64,000 nucleotides of DNA from Leptolyngbya sp. SIOISBB (GTDB taxonomy: Bacteria > Cyanobacteriota > Cyanobacteriia > Phormidesmidales > Phormidesmidaceae), in contig JAAHII010000001.1 of assembly GCA_010671905.1 (NCBI GenBank), forward strand, positions 4,588,001 through 4,652,000, read 5' to 3'. Position 1 is the first letter of the stretch. Each line of letters opens with the position of its first letter. A model generated the notes under the pieces. The model did not search any database. It was not told the DNA's origin and worked only from the letters and a program-made list of their open reading frames with translations. Below, one piece after another: positions 20,569-31,161 of the stretch. Position numbers and translations under genes: made by a program.

Positions 20569-21703
20569 TTAGTCTAGGCACACTTCTAAAAGCGATAAGT
20601 CATCCGAAAACGTTCGGTCTTGGGTGCGGCGGTTGACTCGTGCCAAGATTTCGTCGATGGAATGGTTTAAGTCATGAGCCGCCAAAATGTCGACAAAATC
20701 ATCGAGGCCCATGATGGTGTTGTCCCACTGTTTGATCTCGTAAACGCCATCACTAAAGAGGTATAAGCGGCTGCCAGGAGGAATCTCGCAGCGGTTCCAG
20801 CGATACTGAACGTCTGGCAGCATGCCAATAGGTAACCCCGGTGTCTTTAATGTTTCTACCGCATGGGGTTGGTCTGCTTCTGGCGAAAGTAAGACTGCTG
20901 GTGGATGTCCGGCGCTCGCGTACATGAGCTGTCGATTGGCTCGGTTGTAAACGCCGTACCACATGGTGAAATACTTTTCATTCTGGTCATTCATCTGAAA
21001 TGTGTCGTTCAGAGCTTGCAGAACTTTTTCGGGTCGATAAAAGTTGACGTCGGGTAATGCCTGCGATCGCAGCATATTCAAGACTGACGTTGACAATAGC
21101 GCCGAGCCTAGGCCATGCCCCGACACGTCCAATAAGTAAATCACCAAATAATCTGGGTCCAGCCAGTAAAAGTCGTAGCAGTCTCCCCCGAGCGAACTTG
21201 AAGGAATAAAGCGAGCATTAATCGGTACCTTTTGGGTTAGGTCTCTCGGGAGGAGCGATCGCACATAAGCTTCGGCCTCTGATAACTCGATCTGTAGCTG
21301 TGCTTTTTGAGCTTTGAGTTCTTGCCGTAGCTGTAGTACTTGATGACTGGCTAAGAGCCGAGCCCGCAACTCTACCGCATTAATTGGATATTCGAGCCAA
21401 TCGTCAGCGCCAGCCGTCAGAGCGCTGGTGAAGCTAGTGAGACCATCTGGGGGAATCAACATGAGACAAAAGATGGGGAGGCGTACCAGGCTGCACCTTA
21501 AATGCTTGCCATGTCGATAGACAGCCCGTAGCGATGACTTGTTTCCAATCTCCAATAATTAACAACGGCTCGCTGAAGTGAGTCAGATCAAGGGCATGGG
21601 GATTTTGGTCCCAGAATGTGATGTCATACTGTTTGGGATCGAGTAACTGATAGAGATGATGACGAATTTCGACATCTGAGTTAACTACCAGAATATGCAT
21701 CAT
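20569..21703 (-). pseudogene. Response-regulator receiver plus SpoIIE/PP2C phosphatase, split by one frameshift at 21475..21478
   Basis: REC N-terminus (MMHILVVNSDVEIRHHLYQLL) in ORF 21434..21703; REC C-terminus and SpoIIE (GGDCYDFYWLDPDYLVIYLLDVSGHGLGSALLS) in ORF 20569..21555; deleting one C gives WQAFKVQPGTPPIFCLML. Confidence 0.85.
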
Positions 21704-22491
21704 CAGGGGGGATCCTATCCAAAACTTATAAACTGCCTAGTGAGGCCATTGCTTGGGCGTTGCCCCTGTTCGTCACAGCTCATCTCAATGACTGACCCAG
21801 ATGAGCTAGATCAAAAAGAGGTTGTTGGCATGTCAAGGCTCTCACAGATTAATCTGATTTCGCTTAAACGACTCACGCTTCAGAGCAGTAACCCTAGGGT
21901 TCTGCATAATCGATAGTCCTGCGAGCGCGAACAGTTAGTGAGTTCAACTGCCAGCATAGGCTTCAAACAAGATCTGCTTGTGTGTCAGATGAGCATCTCA
22001 AACTAGGGTCAGTCCAACAGTTATAAAGTACCCGTGACTCTGCTATACCCCCTCAAGGAAAAAAAGACTGACCCTGATGGCCAAAACAACAGAATTAGCC
22101 AACTGCGTTACTGGTTTAATTAGATCGATGGCGACTCGGCAACAGTAGCTGCAGCAACGGCCAGCCGCCGCGCTTGCCAGCTGCTCTAGGTTACCAATGG
22201 TAAGCCCCGTTTCCTAACCGGATGAATCGTCATCTTCATGAAAAACACAAAAATCAGTCGATGCTTCGCGCACCTAATATTGACTGGCTTTAGGCTGCTG
22301 TGTGTTCACTTCTGGCTGGTGATAAGCGACGTGGTCATGGGCCGGAGGCTTGCCCGCCGCTCGGTGCTAATCATGGGCTAATTCTCAAAGGCTTCTGCTA
22401 CCAGATGTTTTAACGGTTGTATGACTTGGCAGAGAGTGGCTTAGACCGGTTCATTGCGAGTGGGAACTGTCAGGTATTGGCGAGCTGATCG

Positions 22492-23514
22492 CTATGGTGA
22501 GCTACGGATTTCAATGGTTAACAGAACCTCATCTGAAGCGATCGCTGCCCCACCATCCCGTGCCGGAATTAACGGTGGCATTTGTGATGTGAGCCCTTCT
22601 ACACATTGCAAGACTGGGCTGGGCACATTGCCATTACCCTCCCAAGGTAATAGCTGCATAATTTGTCCCTGAGCATCGATAGCTGGCCAGATAGTCAACC
22701 GCACTGATGTCCCCGGCGCTATCAGACCTGATGCACAGCCTGCGTTTTCTAGTAAGTTTGCGGTCTCAGCTTGCCAGCCTTGAGGCATTTGAGGAATCTC
22801 ATCGTGGATGTCTGAGCCGCCTTCCGGTACCGGTTGTAATGACCACCAAGACTCGACGCCACCCGATGACGGCGCGCTTGGGGAACTCGGTGGATTGCTA
22901 GGCTCGTTGCCGGTTGGGGAATTGTGCGAGGGCGTTGTTGGCGGGATCGCAGGTTCGCTAGGAGCCTCACTTCCAGGTGCGCTTGGGGTGACGGGCGGAG
23001 AGGGGGAGGAGGGAGTCGGTGAGGAGGATGCTACTGGTGATGACGTGGGCGTGGGTGTTGGGAGGGTAGAAGGTTGAGTGCCTGCTGAGGTGACTGGTGG
23101 AGTCGAGACCGGTGACACCGTTGGCGTAACTTGAGGTTGGGGCTGAATCGGAGTCGGTCTCTGCGAAGGCGCCTGGGCTGGAACTGGTTGACGGTTCTCT
23201 GGGGGAGAAGTCTGATTCGAGGCAGCAGAATTAGGGCTGGCGGCTGGCGGGGTGCCGGTTGAGAGCATGTTCTCTGCACTCGATGCGGTGACTCTGGGCG
23301 TGGCTGAGTCATCTGCTGCTGCGGTAGGGGATACAGTCGCGGTATTTGTAGGGATGGCTACGATTTTGATCGGTGCCGATGGTTGGGGACTCACCTGGCT
23401 ATTTTGCCAAGCAGAGAGTCCCCACCACATGAAGAGTGAATGGAACATCGCGGCAGCGATCGCGCTATTGGCCCACACTGAGCGCGGTGTCTGAAACTTT
23501 TTGATCCTCAACAC
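22492..23514 (-). CDS. Proline/serine/threonine-rich TonB-like envelope protein
   Basis: Single N-terminal TM, long Pro/Ser/Thr-rich linker, compact C-terminal domain. Confidence 0.6.
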   Translation of the reverse strand: MLRIKKFQTPRSVWANSAIAAAMFHSLFMWWGLSAWQNSQVSPQPSAPIKIVAIPTNTATVSPTAAADDSATPRVTASSAENMLSTGTPPAASPNSAASNQTSPPENRQPVPAQAPSQRPTPIQPQPQVTPTVSPVSTPPVTSAGTQPSTLPTPTPTSSPVASSSPTPSSPSPPVTPSAPGSEAPSEPAIPPTTPSHNSPTGNEPSNPPSSPSAPSSGGVESWWSLQPVPEGGSDIHDEIPQMPQGWQAETANLLENAGCASGLIAPGTSVRLTIWPAIDAQGQIMQLLPWEGNGNVPSPVLQCVEGLTSQMPPLIPARDGGAAIASDEVLLTIEIRSSP

Positions 23515-25153
23515 AGTTGTTTCGGCACCCTTAACCTGACCGACTTCCCTAGCTTAGCTCCCAAATTTCTCAATACAGGCAGCTAAGGCCACCGCCGTGA
23601 CGCCAACCCATCTATCTTGTTCTCTTTTCTCGCCTTCGGACCTGTTCTCTTTTCTTGCCTTCGGAATCAGCAGACGAGTCCAACGGGAGCACTACAACTG
23701 GATGCTGCACACCTCTAGTGGTACCTTGAGGCCGCGTAAGTTGGCTTCATAACAAGACAAGATCGTTTCTTGAGGTAAATGTTGCGCCAAAGTTTTTGAG
23801 ACTAGAACGCCATTCGGATCAGCGACTTCTTGCAACCGCGAAGCAACGTTGACACAGGCCCCGATTGCGGTGTAATCCGCTCGAACTTCACTCCCAAACA
23901 TGCCGACGACGGCATCGCCTTGATGAATGCCATAACGCACTCGAATTTCCGGCATGCCCTGCTGTTGCCACTGCTGGTTTAAATCCGCCAGGGTGTCATG
24001 CATTCCATGAACGGCTGCGATCGCGCGCCGTGCCTGTTCATCTGGTGGCAACTCTTCAGGTGCCCCAAACATCGCCAATACCCCATCGCCCATGAATTTA
24101 TCAACCGTGCCACCACTAGCAAAAATGGCTTCTGTCATGGCATTTAGATATTCATTGAGTAACTGGGCAAGCCGTCTTGGATCTAAGTGATTTGACAACG
24201 GGGTAAAGCCGACAATATCGCTAAATAGCACGGTGATGAGACGGGGCTCGGGCTGTAGTGCTAACTGCAAATCGCCTGCTGCTGCTTTATTCACTAAGGA
24301 AGCCGGTAGAAACCGTCGCAACACTGACTCGGTAAGATACTGGTTCAATTCTCGAACTTTTTGTTCGTTGGCTTTCAAGGCCAACAAATTGCGGACTTCT
24401 GCCAGTAGTTCGCGATCGTTAAAGGGTTTACCCAAATAGGCGTCTGCGCCTTGTTCGACGCCCTCAATGCGGGTCTCGTCATCCACTTTGGCCGTGAGTA
24501 AAACAACCGGAATGCTATTTAGGCGGTCATCCTGACGAATCTGCTGCAGCAGTTCTAAACCTGACATGCCTGGCATCATCAAATCAGTCAGCACTAAATT
24601 GGGCGCAAATGTTTCGAGCATGGCCAAGGCCGCTTCACCGTTGTGGGCCGTTCGCACCTGATAGCCCTGACGCTGCAACACGTTGGAAATATAAGCGCGC
24701 AAGTCATGATTGTCGTCCACCACTAAGATCTGAGGCATGTCTTTGAGCTCAGTGGCAATATTGGCGACCAGGGTTTGGTTCGACGATGGCTCAGACGTTG
24801 TGACAATATCAGCGAGCTCGACATCGGCACGGCTTATTTCAGGCGCAGTGGCCTGATCCACAATTTGTTCAGCCGGTAAATGATGGTGGCCAGTGGGGAG
24901 GGTGATCGCAAACGTCGTTCCCTGGTCATAAGTCGAGGTGACGTCGATAGTCCCATGATGCAGGGCTACCAGCTCTTTGACCAGCGCTAGACCGAGCCCT
25001 GTGCCCTCATAGCGTCGATTGGTTGAGCCATCGGCCTGTCGAAAGCGTTCAAACAAGTGTGGTAACTGATCTTCTCGAATGCCGATGCCGGTGTCAGTGA
25101 CCTTCACCACGCAATGATCCGCTGCGGACTCTAAGAAGACGGAAATCTTGCCC

Positions 25154-25163
25154 CCCTCAGGGG
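25154..25163. repeat. Target-site duplication, left copy
   Basis: CCCTCAGGGG. Confidence 0.9.
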
Positions 25164-26320
25164 CAGGGTTGATTCATTGTAGGAGACGAAAAATCCTCTC
25201 AACCTGGTTGGCGAGCTCTCGTAGAGCGGAAGTAACCGACTTAAACCCATTCAGTCGGAGCAAATTGATAGTAATGGAACGAAACAGAGAGGCATTGAGC
25301 AAAGCGTTCGGGTTTCGGCCATACGTTTCATCTTCATGAAGGACGACATCTTTCGGCCAATGCAATTGATTTTCAATGCTCCAATGCCCTCGCACCATAT
25401 TGTTCCAGAGTCTTGCCGTGGTCGCTAGAGAGCTGAGATAGTAGGCTCGATGAATGGAACATTTGTCTGGCGTACAGCGCCGTCGTTCAACACAGAGGAT
25501 GGTTTTCGTCCCCTGCCAGCGTTGAGGGTCAATCCCTTGGGCAGAATACACGCTGACCCGCCGCTGTTCTTGACGGCCATGGTGGCATTCGAAGGGGGTT
25601 GAAGCGGTTTGTCGCGGTTGGCGATAACGAATGATCGTCTCGATCTGACGATACAGCTTCCCCTGATTCTCTTTAACCGCCACCACATAGTCATTGCCCC
25701 CCCTCAACAATGAGCGACAGTGTTTTTTTGCGCGTGAAGCGCATCCAGGCTGAAAGCCACTCCGCTCAAGTGGAGTTTCTCTAACAGATACTGCACAACC
25801 TTCAACTCGCTATTGTCGGTGGGGGTCAGCGCGGCTAAATCGACGGTGATCCCTTGGGCTTGAGCAAAGACACTGACGAGTCCGACAAAGCGCGTTTTGC
25901 CGTCATCGTCGGTGATGGGTTGTCGAATCCGCTTCCCGTCAATGGCATATACATCCTCGTCTACCGTGAGATACTGGCGCATCCATTGAACAAAGGCGTC
26001 GCTGAGCGCGGCAAAAGTCAAGCCCGATATGGGCTCGCCGGAAGGTCGAAAAGGACGGTACCGCGTCAAGGTCAATCTGCAATAAGTCAGCTACCTCGGA
26101 ACCGTAGCGTTGCGCAAACTCCTCTAGGGGCGATTCCCTCGATAACCCGCTAAATTTCCCATCACAATGAACACCAAAATGATCCACAGCGGATGGCGTT
26201 TCCCACGAGCATGACGATAGTCAGGGACGGTCTGTAGGGCTTCTATAAGGTTCATCGCAACATCAACGATACGGGTGCCTTACAGCTTAATTTTTATCTC
26301 ATCACATTGAATCAGCCCTG
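25164..26320 (-). mobile_element. ISAs1-family insertion sequence, 1157 bp
   Basis: Imperfect terminal inverted repeats CAGGGTTGATTCATTGT / CAGGGCTGATTCAATGT, 10-bp TSD, ISAs1-type transposase. Confidence 0.93.
25174..26255 (-). pseudogene. ISAs1-type transposase, disrupted at four homopolymers
   Basis: MNLIEALQTVPDYRHARGKRHPLWIILVFIVMGNLAGYRGNRP / LEEFAQRYGSEVADLLQIDLDAVPSFSTFRR / FAALSDAFVQWM...YAIDGKRIRQP...DALHAQK / GGNDYVVAVKENQGKLY...VRGHWSIENQLHWPKDVVLHEDE. Confidence 0.9.
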
Positions 26321-26330
26321 CCCTCAGGGG
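26321..26330. repeat. Target-site duplication, right copy
   Basis: CCCTCAGGGG. Confidence 0.9.
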
Positions 26331-28707
26331 TGAATTTCACGGCGTTGGATAGAAGATTGTAGAGAACTTTGTCAAACTTTTCGAGATCGAGAAAGACGGT
26401 GGGGCTCGCTGTCAAGCGCGTTTCTAATCGCAGGCCTTGGCGCTCGCAGTAGGGCTGAAAGGCGGTCACGACATCTTTAATAAAAGCTTCGATATTGACA
26501 GGGCGAAAAGTCGGTTGCATGCGCCCAGCGTCGAGTCGTTGTAAGTCGAGGAGTTGATTGACCAACCGCAACAAGCGCCGAGCATTGCGTAAGGCGATGG
26601 TCGATTCTTCAAAATCTAGGCCGCGAGACTGATTAACGGCGGCTTCTAACGGTCCTAAAGTTAGCGTTAGTGGGGTGCGAAACTCATGGGAAATATTTTG
26701 AAAAAACTCAGTTTTCTGGCGATCTAACACCATTAACTGTTCTGTTTGCTGCCGCGTTTTTTGATACAATCGGGATTGCTGCACCGCGATCGCGGCTTGA
26801 ATCGCGACCGACTGAGCTAGGTCGATTTCTCCCGGACGCCACGGATGAGGGTGACGAATGTGGCGTAGCGAAATGCTCCCAATGATTTCCCCTTCACTAA
26901 TCAATGGCACGACTAATAGAGAACGCGCTCCGCCTGCCTGCAAGGGCTGATCCTGGACCGTCATCTCGGGGCGTTGGCTCAGGTCGTCAATTTGAATCGG
27001 CTGTTTAGAGGTTAATAACTCTTGCAACACGGGGTTGCTACGGATAGGGGTTTGCGATCGCGGCAATCCCGCCTCATCTTCTGCAATATGAGACTCGAAC
27101 CCCTCTTGGGCTGGGGCTTCGTAGAGACCTACACACTGCATGTAATCGTCGACTGCCGTCCAGAGAGAAAGGACACAACTATCAACCGATAACACCTGGC
27201 CGAGTTCATGCGTAATCGCGGCAAAAATTGCTTGGGGTTCCAAACTAGACCGAATGGCCTGGGTGACAGCATTGAGCAGTTGCTCTCGCCGAGCTAAGGC
27301 TTGTATCTGCTCGTACGTGATTGCCTGAGATAGCGCGAGGGCAGTTTGATCAGCCACCGTTGCGAGCAGTTGGCGCGCCCCATCACTCCAGGTGTCGGTG
27401 GTGCCACATCGATGTAAAGCCAAAACGGCTAGCGGTTGCTGTTTACTGATCAAGGGCACGAGTAGCGTTGCTTGCACATCCAAAGCTGCTAGGTTCTGAC
27501 TCTCTACGGTCAGAGTGTCCTCATCATCCAGGCTGAGGGCCGTCATCTCCTTGACTTCCCAAGCCAGGGCGTGAGGCTGCTGCAACAACCCTGCCGCACT
27601 GAGCGGCAGGGCGACAGCGGTATAAATCGTCGAGGTTACCGCATCTAGCGCCTCGCCTAAAGGCTGCAAGACACAGATGTCAGCCCCCATATGTTGCCCA
27701 ACCGTTTCGACCACGGTTTGCATCATTGACTGCGCCGTAGCGGCACCGCGAATGGTGTTAGTCATGGCGTTGAGCAAAGTCTCTTGCTGTAAAACCCGCT
27801 CGAGTTCTTCGGTGCGCGATCGCAGCAATTGATGGGCATCTAACGCTTGCGTAACCACTATTTTGAGGTCAGTCGCTTCCCACGGTTTCGTCACATATTT
27901 GAAAACTTTGCCCTGATTGATGGCACCTACCAGATCCTCGACATCGGTATAGCCGGTCAAGATAATCCGCATAATGTTGGGATACTGGTCTGCCGTCTGT
28001 CGCAGAAACTCCGTACCGCTCATTCCCGGCATCCGCTGGTCTGAGATAATGACCGCCACATCCGGGTGCTTGGTTAGAACCTCTAAGGCTGCATAGCCAC
28101 TCTCGGCCCGTAGCACCTTAAATTGCCGATAAAAAGTGCGATATAGCAGATCAAGATTATCTGGTTCGTCATCAACAACCAGTAATTTGGGTTTATTGGC
28201 GAGTTCTCGACGCGACTTAATAGACAACCCTCGATACCTGGTACTGGACGCTTTAACGTTGGACGGAAATCCCTGATGTTGTAGACAAGACTAAGCTAAT
28301 AATGGCTAGAGGTGGCTTTAAGCAGATACCTTACTAGTTTGCCCCAGACTCCTGACAAAAGCGGATCAATAAAGCCAGCAACTTATTTTATAGAGCGATT
28401 GCTATCCACCCTGTTTATGCTATTCCGGGATGTCATATCCTGAACGCAAGTTCAAGAAGAGTCTGTGAGTCGTTAGGGATACCGTTGACCGCCATGACTC
28501 GTGGCGATTGAGTGCGCCAACGGGCAACCGCCAACGAGCAGCCATTGGGGTCACAACACGATCTGAAAATCAATAACATCAACGGGTCAAACATTGAGAT
28601 TAGGCAGGTTAGACTGACGAATAGTTGGATGTGCAGACTTGGCACACTCATAAAGATAGTGCCCATTCCTGTGATCACAAACACAATGGTTTTGCGACTC
28701 CACCCCC

Positions 28708-29340
28708 ATGCCAGTGTCTCTATCTACTGAGTTTGAATCGGGATCTGTTTACGTTCGGCCTGCCGTGATGGCGGATCTGCATCAGGTGGCCGAGGTTTTG
28801 GCCAAGAGCTTTTATCCACCTTTGGGTTGGCAACGATGGTTTTACCCGCTGTTTCGCTTTAGCATTTACGAAGATCTCAAGCAGCGATTGCAGGGCGGAC
28901 ACGAGCACTACCGTTGCTTAACCGCGATCGCGCCTGACCGCTATACCCGCCAACCCACTGTCATTGGTACTGTCGAAGTCGCCTATCGCCAACCTAACTT
29001 ATGGACCTTTAATCGTTCGCAGCGGGTATACCTCTCTAATCTGGCCGTGTGTCAAAGATATCGCCGCCAAGGTGTGGCTCGTCGCTTGCTCCAGGTTGCT
29101 GAGCAACTGTCGCTCGATTGGGGTTTTCAAGAATTGTCTTTGCATGTGATGGCTGACAATACTCAAGCCCGACAGTTGTATCAAACCATGGACTATCAAC
29201 TGCACCGAGTAGAACCGACTCTGTTCTCACTGCTCAATTTTCAGCCTTCGCGCTTGCTGCTGAAAAAGGCTGTTGTCCCTCAGGTTCCTCAGTCCTATCC
29301 TCAATATGCTGATCCCACTCTCTCCAAGCCTTGGTACTGA
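28708..29340 (+). CDS. GNAT family N-acetyltransferase
   Basis: VYLSNLAVCQRYRRQGVARRLLQVAEQLSLDWGFQELSLHVMADNTQARQLYQTMDYQ. Confidence 0.88.
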   Translation: MPVSLSTEFESGSVYVRPAVMADLHQVAEVLAKSFYPPLGWQRWFYPLFRFSIYEDLKQRLQGGHEHYRCLTAIAPDRYTRQPTVIGTVEVAYRQPNLWTFNRSQRVYLSNLAVCQRYRRQGVARRLLQVAEQLSLDWGFQELSLHVMADNTQARQLYQTMDYQLHRVEPTLFSLLNFQPSRLLLKKAVVPQVPQSYPQYADPTLSKPWY

Positions 29341-29480
29341 TCGCCAGAACGCACAATGAAGTCCCGGTTAAGTTTGGCATCGTCAGATTACCGACTGCTT
29401 GGGCTGGCGGCCTGATGTCTATTTGGCCAAGAACTCAGGTGTCAGCCCTTGCGTCACTATGATGGAAATTCGCTAGAGTC

Positions 29481-30464
29481 ATGAAGTTGCACTTGCAAGA
29501 GGCTGCTCCGATGTCGATGCTGCAGTATCAGAACGGTGACACCATGCCGATCTTTGGCTTGGGTACCTGGAAATCCGCCCCTGGGGAAGTTTATGAAGCT
29601 GTCAAAACAGCAATTCGTTTGGGGTATCGTCATATCGACTGTGCCCTCATTTACGGCAATGAAGCAGAAATCGGTCGCGCCCTAGCCGAGTCCTTGCAGT
29701 CAGGGGTAGTTACCCGCGAAAACTTGTGGATTACCTCGAAGCTTTGGAATGACGCTCACGCGCCAGCCGATGTGCAGCTAGGGATTGAAAGGACCTTGGC
29801 CGATCTCCAGCTCGACTATTTGGATCTTTACCTGATGCACTGGCCCGTTGTCATCAAAAAAGGTGAGGGCTTTCCTCTGACCAAAGAAAAGCTGATTTCG
29901 CTGGAAGAGTTACCGATCGCGACCACCTGGCAAGCGATGGAATCTCTTGTAAAAAAAGGGTTGACCCGACAGATTGGAGTTTCTAACTTCAGCATCCAGA
30001 AGCTGAAGTCCCTGCTAGAAAATGCAGACATTCCCCCAGCGATGAATCAAGTTGAACTGCATCCTTACCTGCAACAAACCGAACTGTTGCCATTTGCCCA
30101 GGAACACAATATTTTTCTGACAGCCTATTCGCCGTTGGGGTCGTCTGATCGCCCGGCTGCGCTCAAAGCCCAAGATGAACCAATTTTGCTCGAAGACCCG
30201 ACTCTTCTGGAAATTGCCGACAAGCACCACGTGACACCTGCCCAAGTCCTGATTCGTTGGGCAATACAGCGCGGGACTGCAGTGATTCCTAAATCTGTGA
30301 ATCCTGCTCGAATAGAACAAAATTTGGCTGCTGTTAACGTCACCTTGACAGCAGAAGATATGGCGGTGATCGCCGCTCTTGATCGTCATCGTCGCTATGT
30401 TGATGGCTCGATTTGGGTGGTGGAAGACGGTCCTTATACCCTGGCTAACCTCTGGGATGAATAA
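29481..30464 (+). CDS. Aldo/keto reductase
   Basis: GLGTWKSAPGEVYEAVKTAIRLGYRHIDCALIYGNEAEIG, LDYLDLYLMHWPV, GVSNFSIQKL, NQVELHPYLQQ. Confidence 0.96.
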   Translation: MKLHLQEAAPMSMLQYQNGDTMPIFGLGTWKSAPGEVYEAVKTAIRLGYRHIDCALIYGNEAEIGRALAESLQSGVVTRENLWITSKLWNDAHAPADVQLGIERTLADLQLDYLDLYLMHWPVVIKKGEGFPLTKEKLISLEELPIATTWQAMESLVKKGLTRQIGVSNFSIQKLKSLLENADIPPAMNQVELHPYLQQTELLPFAQEHNIFLTAYSPLGSSDRPAALKAQDEPILLEDPTLLEIADKHHVTPAQVLIRWAIQRGTAVIPKSVNPARIEQNLAAVNVTLTAEDMAVIAALDRHRRYVDGSIWVVEDGPYTLANLWDE

Positions 30465-30507
30465 TTTGTGACGATGACTCGATGACTATATTCATCAGAC
30501 TAAGACA

Positions 30508-30972
30508 GTGTATGAGAACAGTAGGGTGCACATTCGGGCTGTAACGGCTGCCGATGCTCAAATGTGGCTGTACCTCCGCCAAGCACTCTGGCCTGATACG
30601 ACAGAGAGGCAACATCAAGCTGAGATCGCAGAATTTTATGCCGGTCAGGGGATAGCGCCCGCGACCGTATTGTTGGCAGAGGATAAACAACGGCAAGTAG
30701 TCGGATTTGCAGAGCTGTCTATCCGGCCCTATGCCGAAGGCTGCGAGACCCAAAGAGTCGCCTATCTGGAAGGTTGGTACGTGGTCCCAGAATGCCGTGC
30801 CCAAGGCTTTGGTAAAGCCCTGGTTGAAGCTGCCGCTGCCTGGGGACGATCGCAAGGCTGCACAGAGCTGGCCTCTGATGCCGAAGCCGACAATATCATT
30901 AGTCAACAGGCTCATCTGGCCTTGGGCTTCCAAGAAGTCGGTCTTGTACGCTGCTTTCGCAAGACGTTGTGA
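30508..30972 (+). CDS. GNAT acetyltransferase resembling aminoglycoside 6'-N-acetyltransferases, AAC(6')-I
   Basis: LRQALWPDTTERQHQAEIAEFY, VAYLEGWYVVPECRAQGFGKALVEAAAAWGRSQGCTELASDAEADNIISQQAHLALGFQEVGLVRCFRKTL. Confidence 0.82.
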   Translation: MYENSRVHIRAVTAADAQMWLYLRQALWPDTTERQHQAEIAEFYAGQGIAPATVLLAEDKQRQVVGFAELSIRPYAEGCETQRVAYLEGWYVVPECRAQGFGKALVEAAAAWGRSQGCTELASDAEADNIISQQAHLALGFQEVGLVRCFRKTL

Positions 30973-31161
30973 GCACCTGCTGGATGGCTACTAAATCTGG
31001 CGTTGCTGATTTTGGGTATGAATTGAATCGCGGGCAGGAAGAATGACACGAGTTGATTCCATCTCGATAGCGGAGAGTGGGCATCTTGCCCGCGATCTAA
31101 AATGCCGGATTCATACTTCGATTCAGCAACGCCCTAAATCTCTGGCAAATGCATGCTTCTA

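Larger units (their letters stand above)
23692..28227 (-). pseudogene. REC-GAF-GAF-histidine kinase-REC-class III adenylate/guanylate cyclase gene interrupted by an IS element
   Basis: ORF 26302..28227 ends in FDKVLYNLLSNAVKFTPEG; ORF 23692..25110 resumes VKVTDTGIGIREDQLPHLFERFRQADGS and ends in REC plus cyclase (VLFSDIVGFTPLSNHL). Excising 25164..26330 restores FTPEGGKISVFLESAADHCVVKVTDTGIGI. Confidence 0.93.

Noticed and set aside
21704-22491. Long gene-free interval, checked for tRNA or structured RNA
   Set aside because: No cloverleaf, rRNA-like or recognised riboswitch pattern seen by eye; an Infernal/tRNAscan run would be decisive.
22808-23077. Gly/Glu/Val-rich plus-strand ORF opposite the TonB-like gene
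   Set aside because: Low-complexity antisense of a Pro/Ser/Thr-rich coding region.
25425-25694. Second minus-strand ORF overlapping the transposase
   Set aside because: Out-of-frame overlap with clear transposase sequence.
28433-28684. Intergenic 83-aa minus-strand ORF with hydrophobic stretch
   Set aside because: No recognisable motif, unconvincing codon usage; left unannotated.
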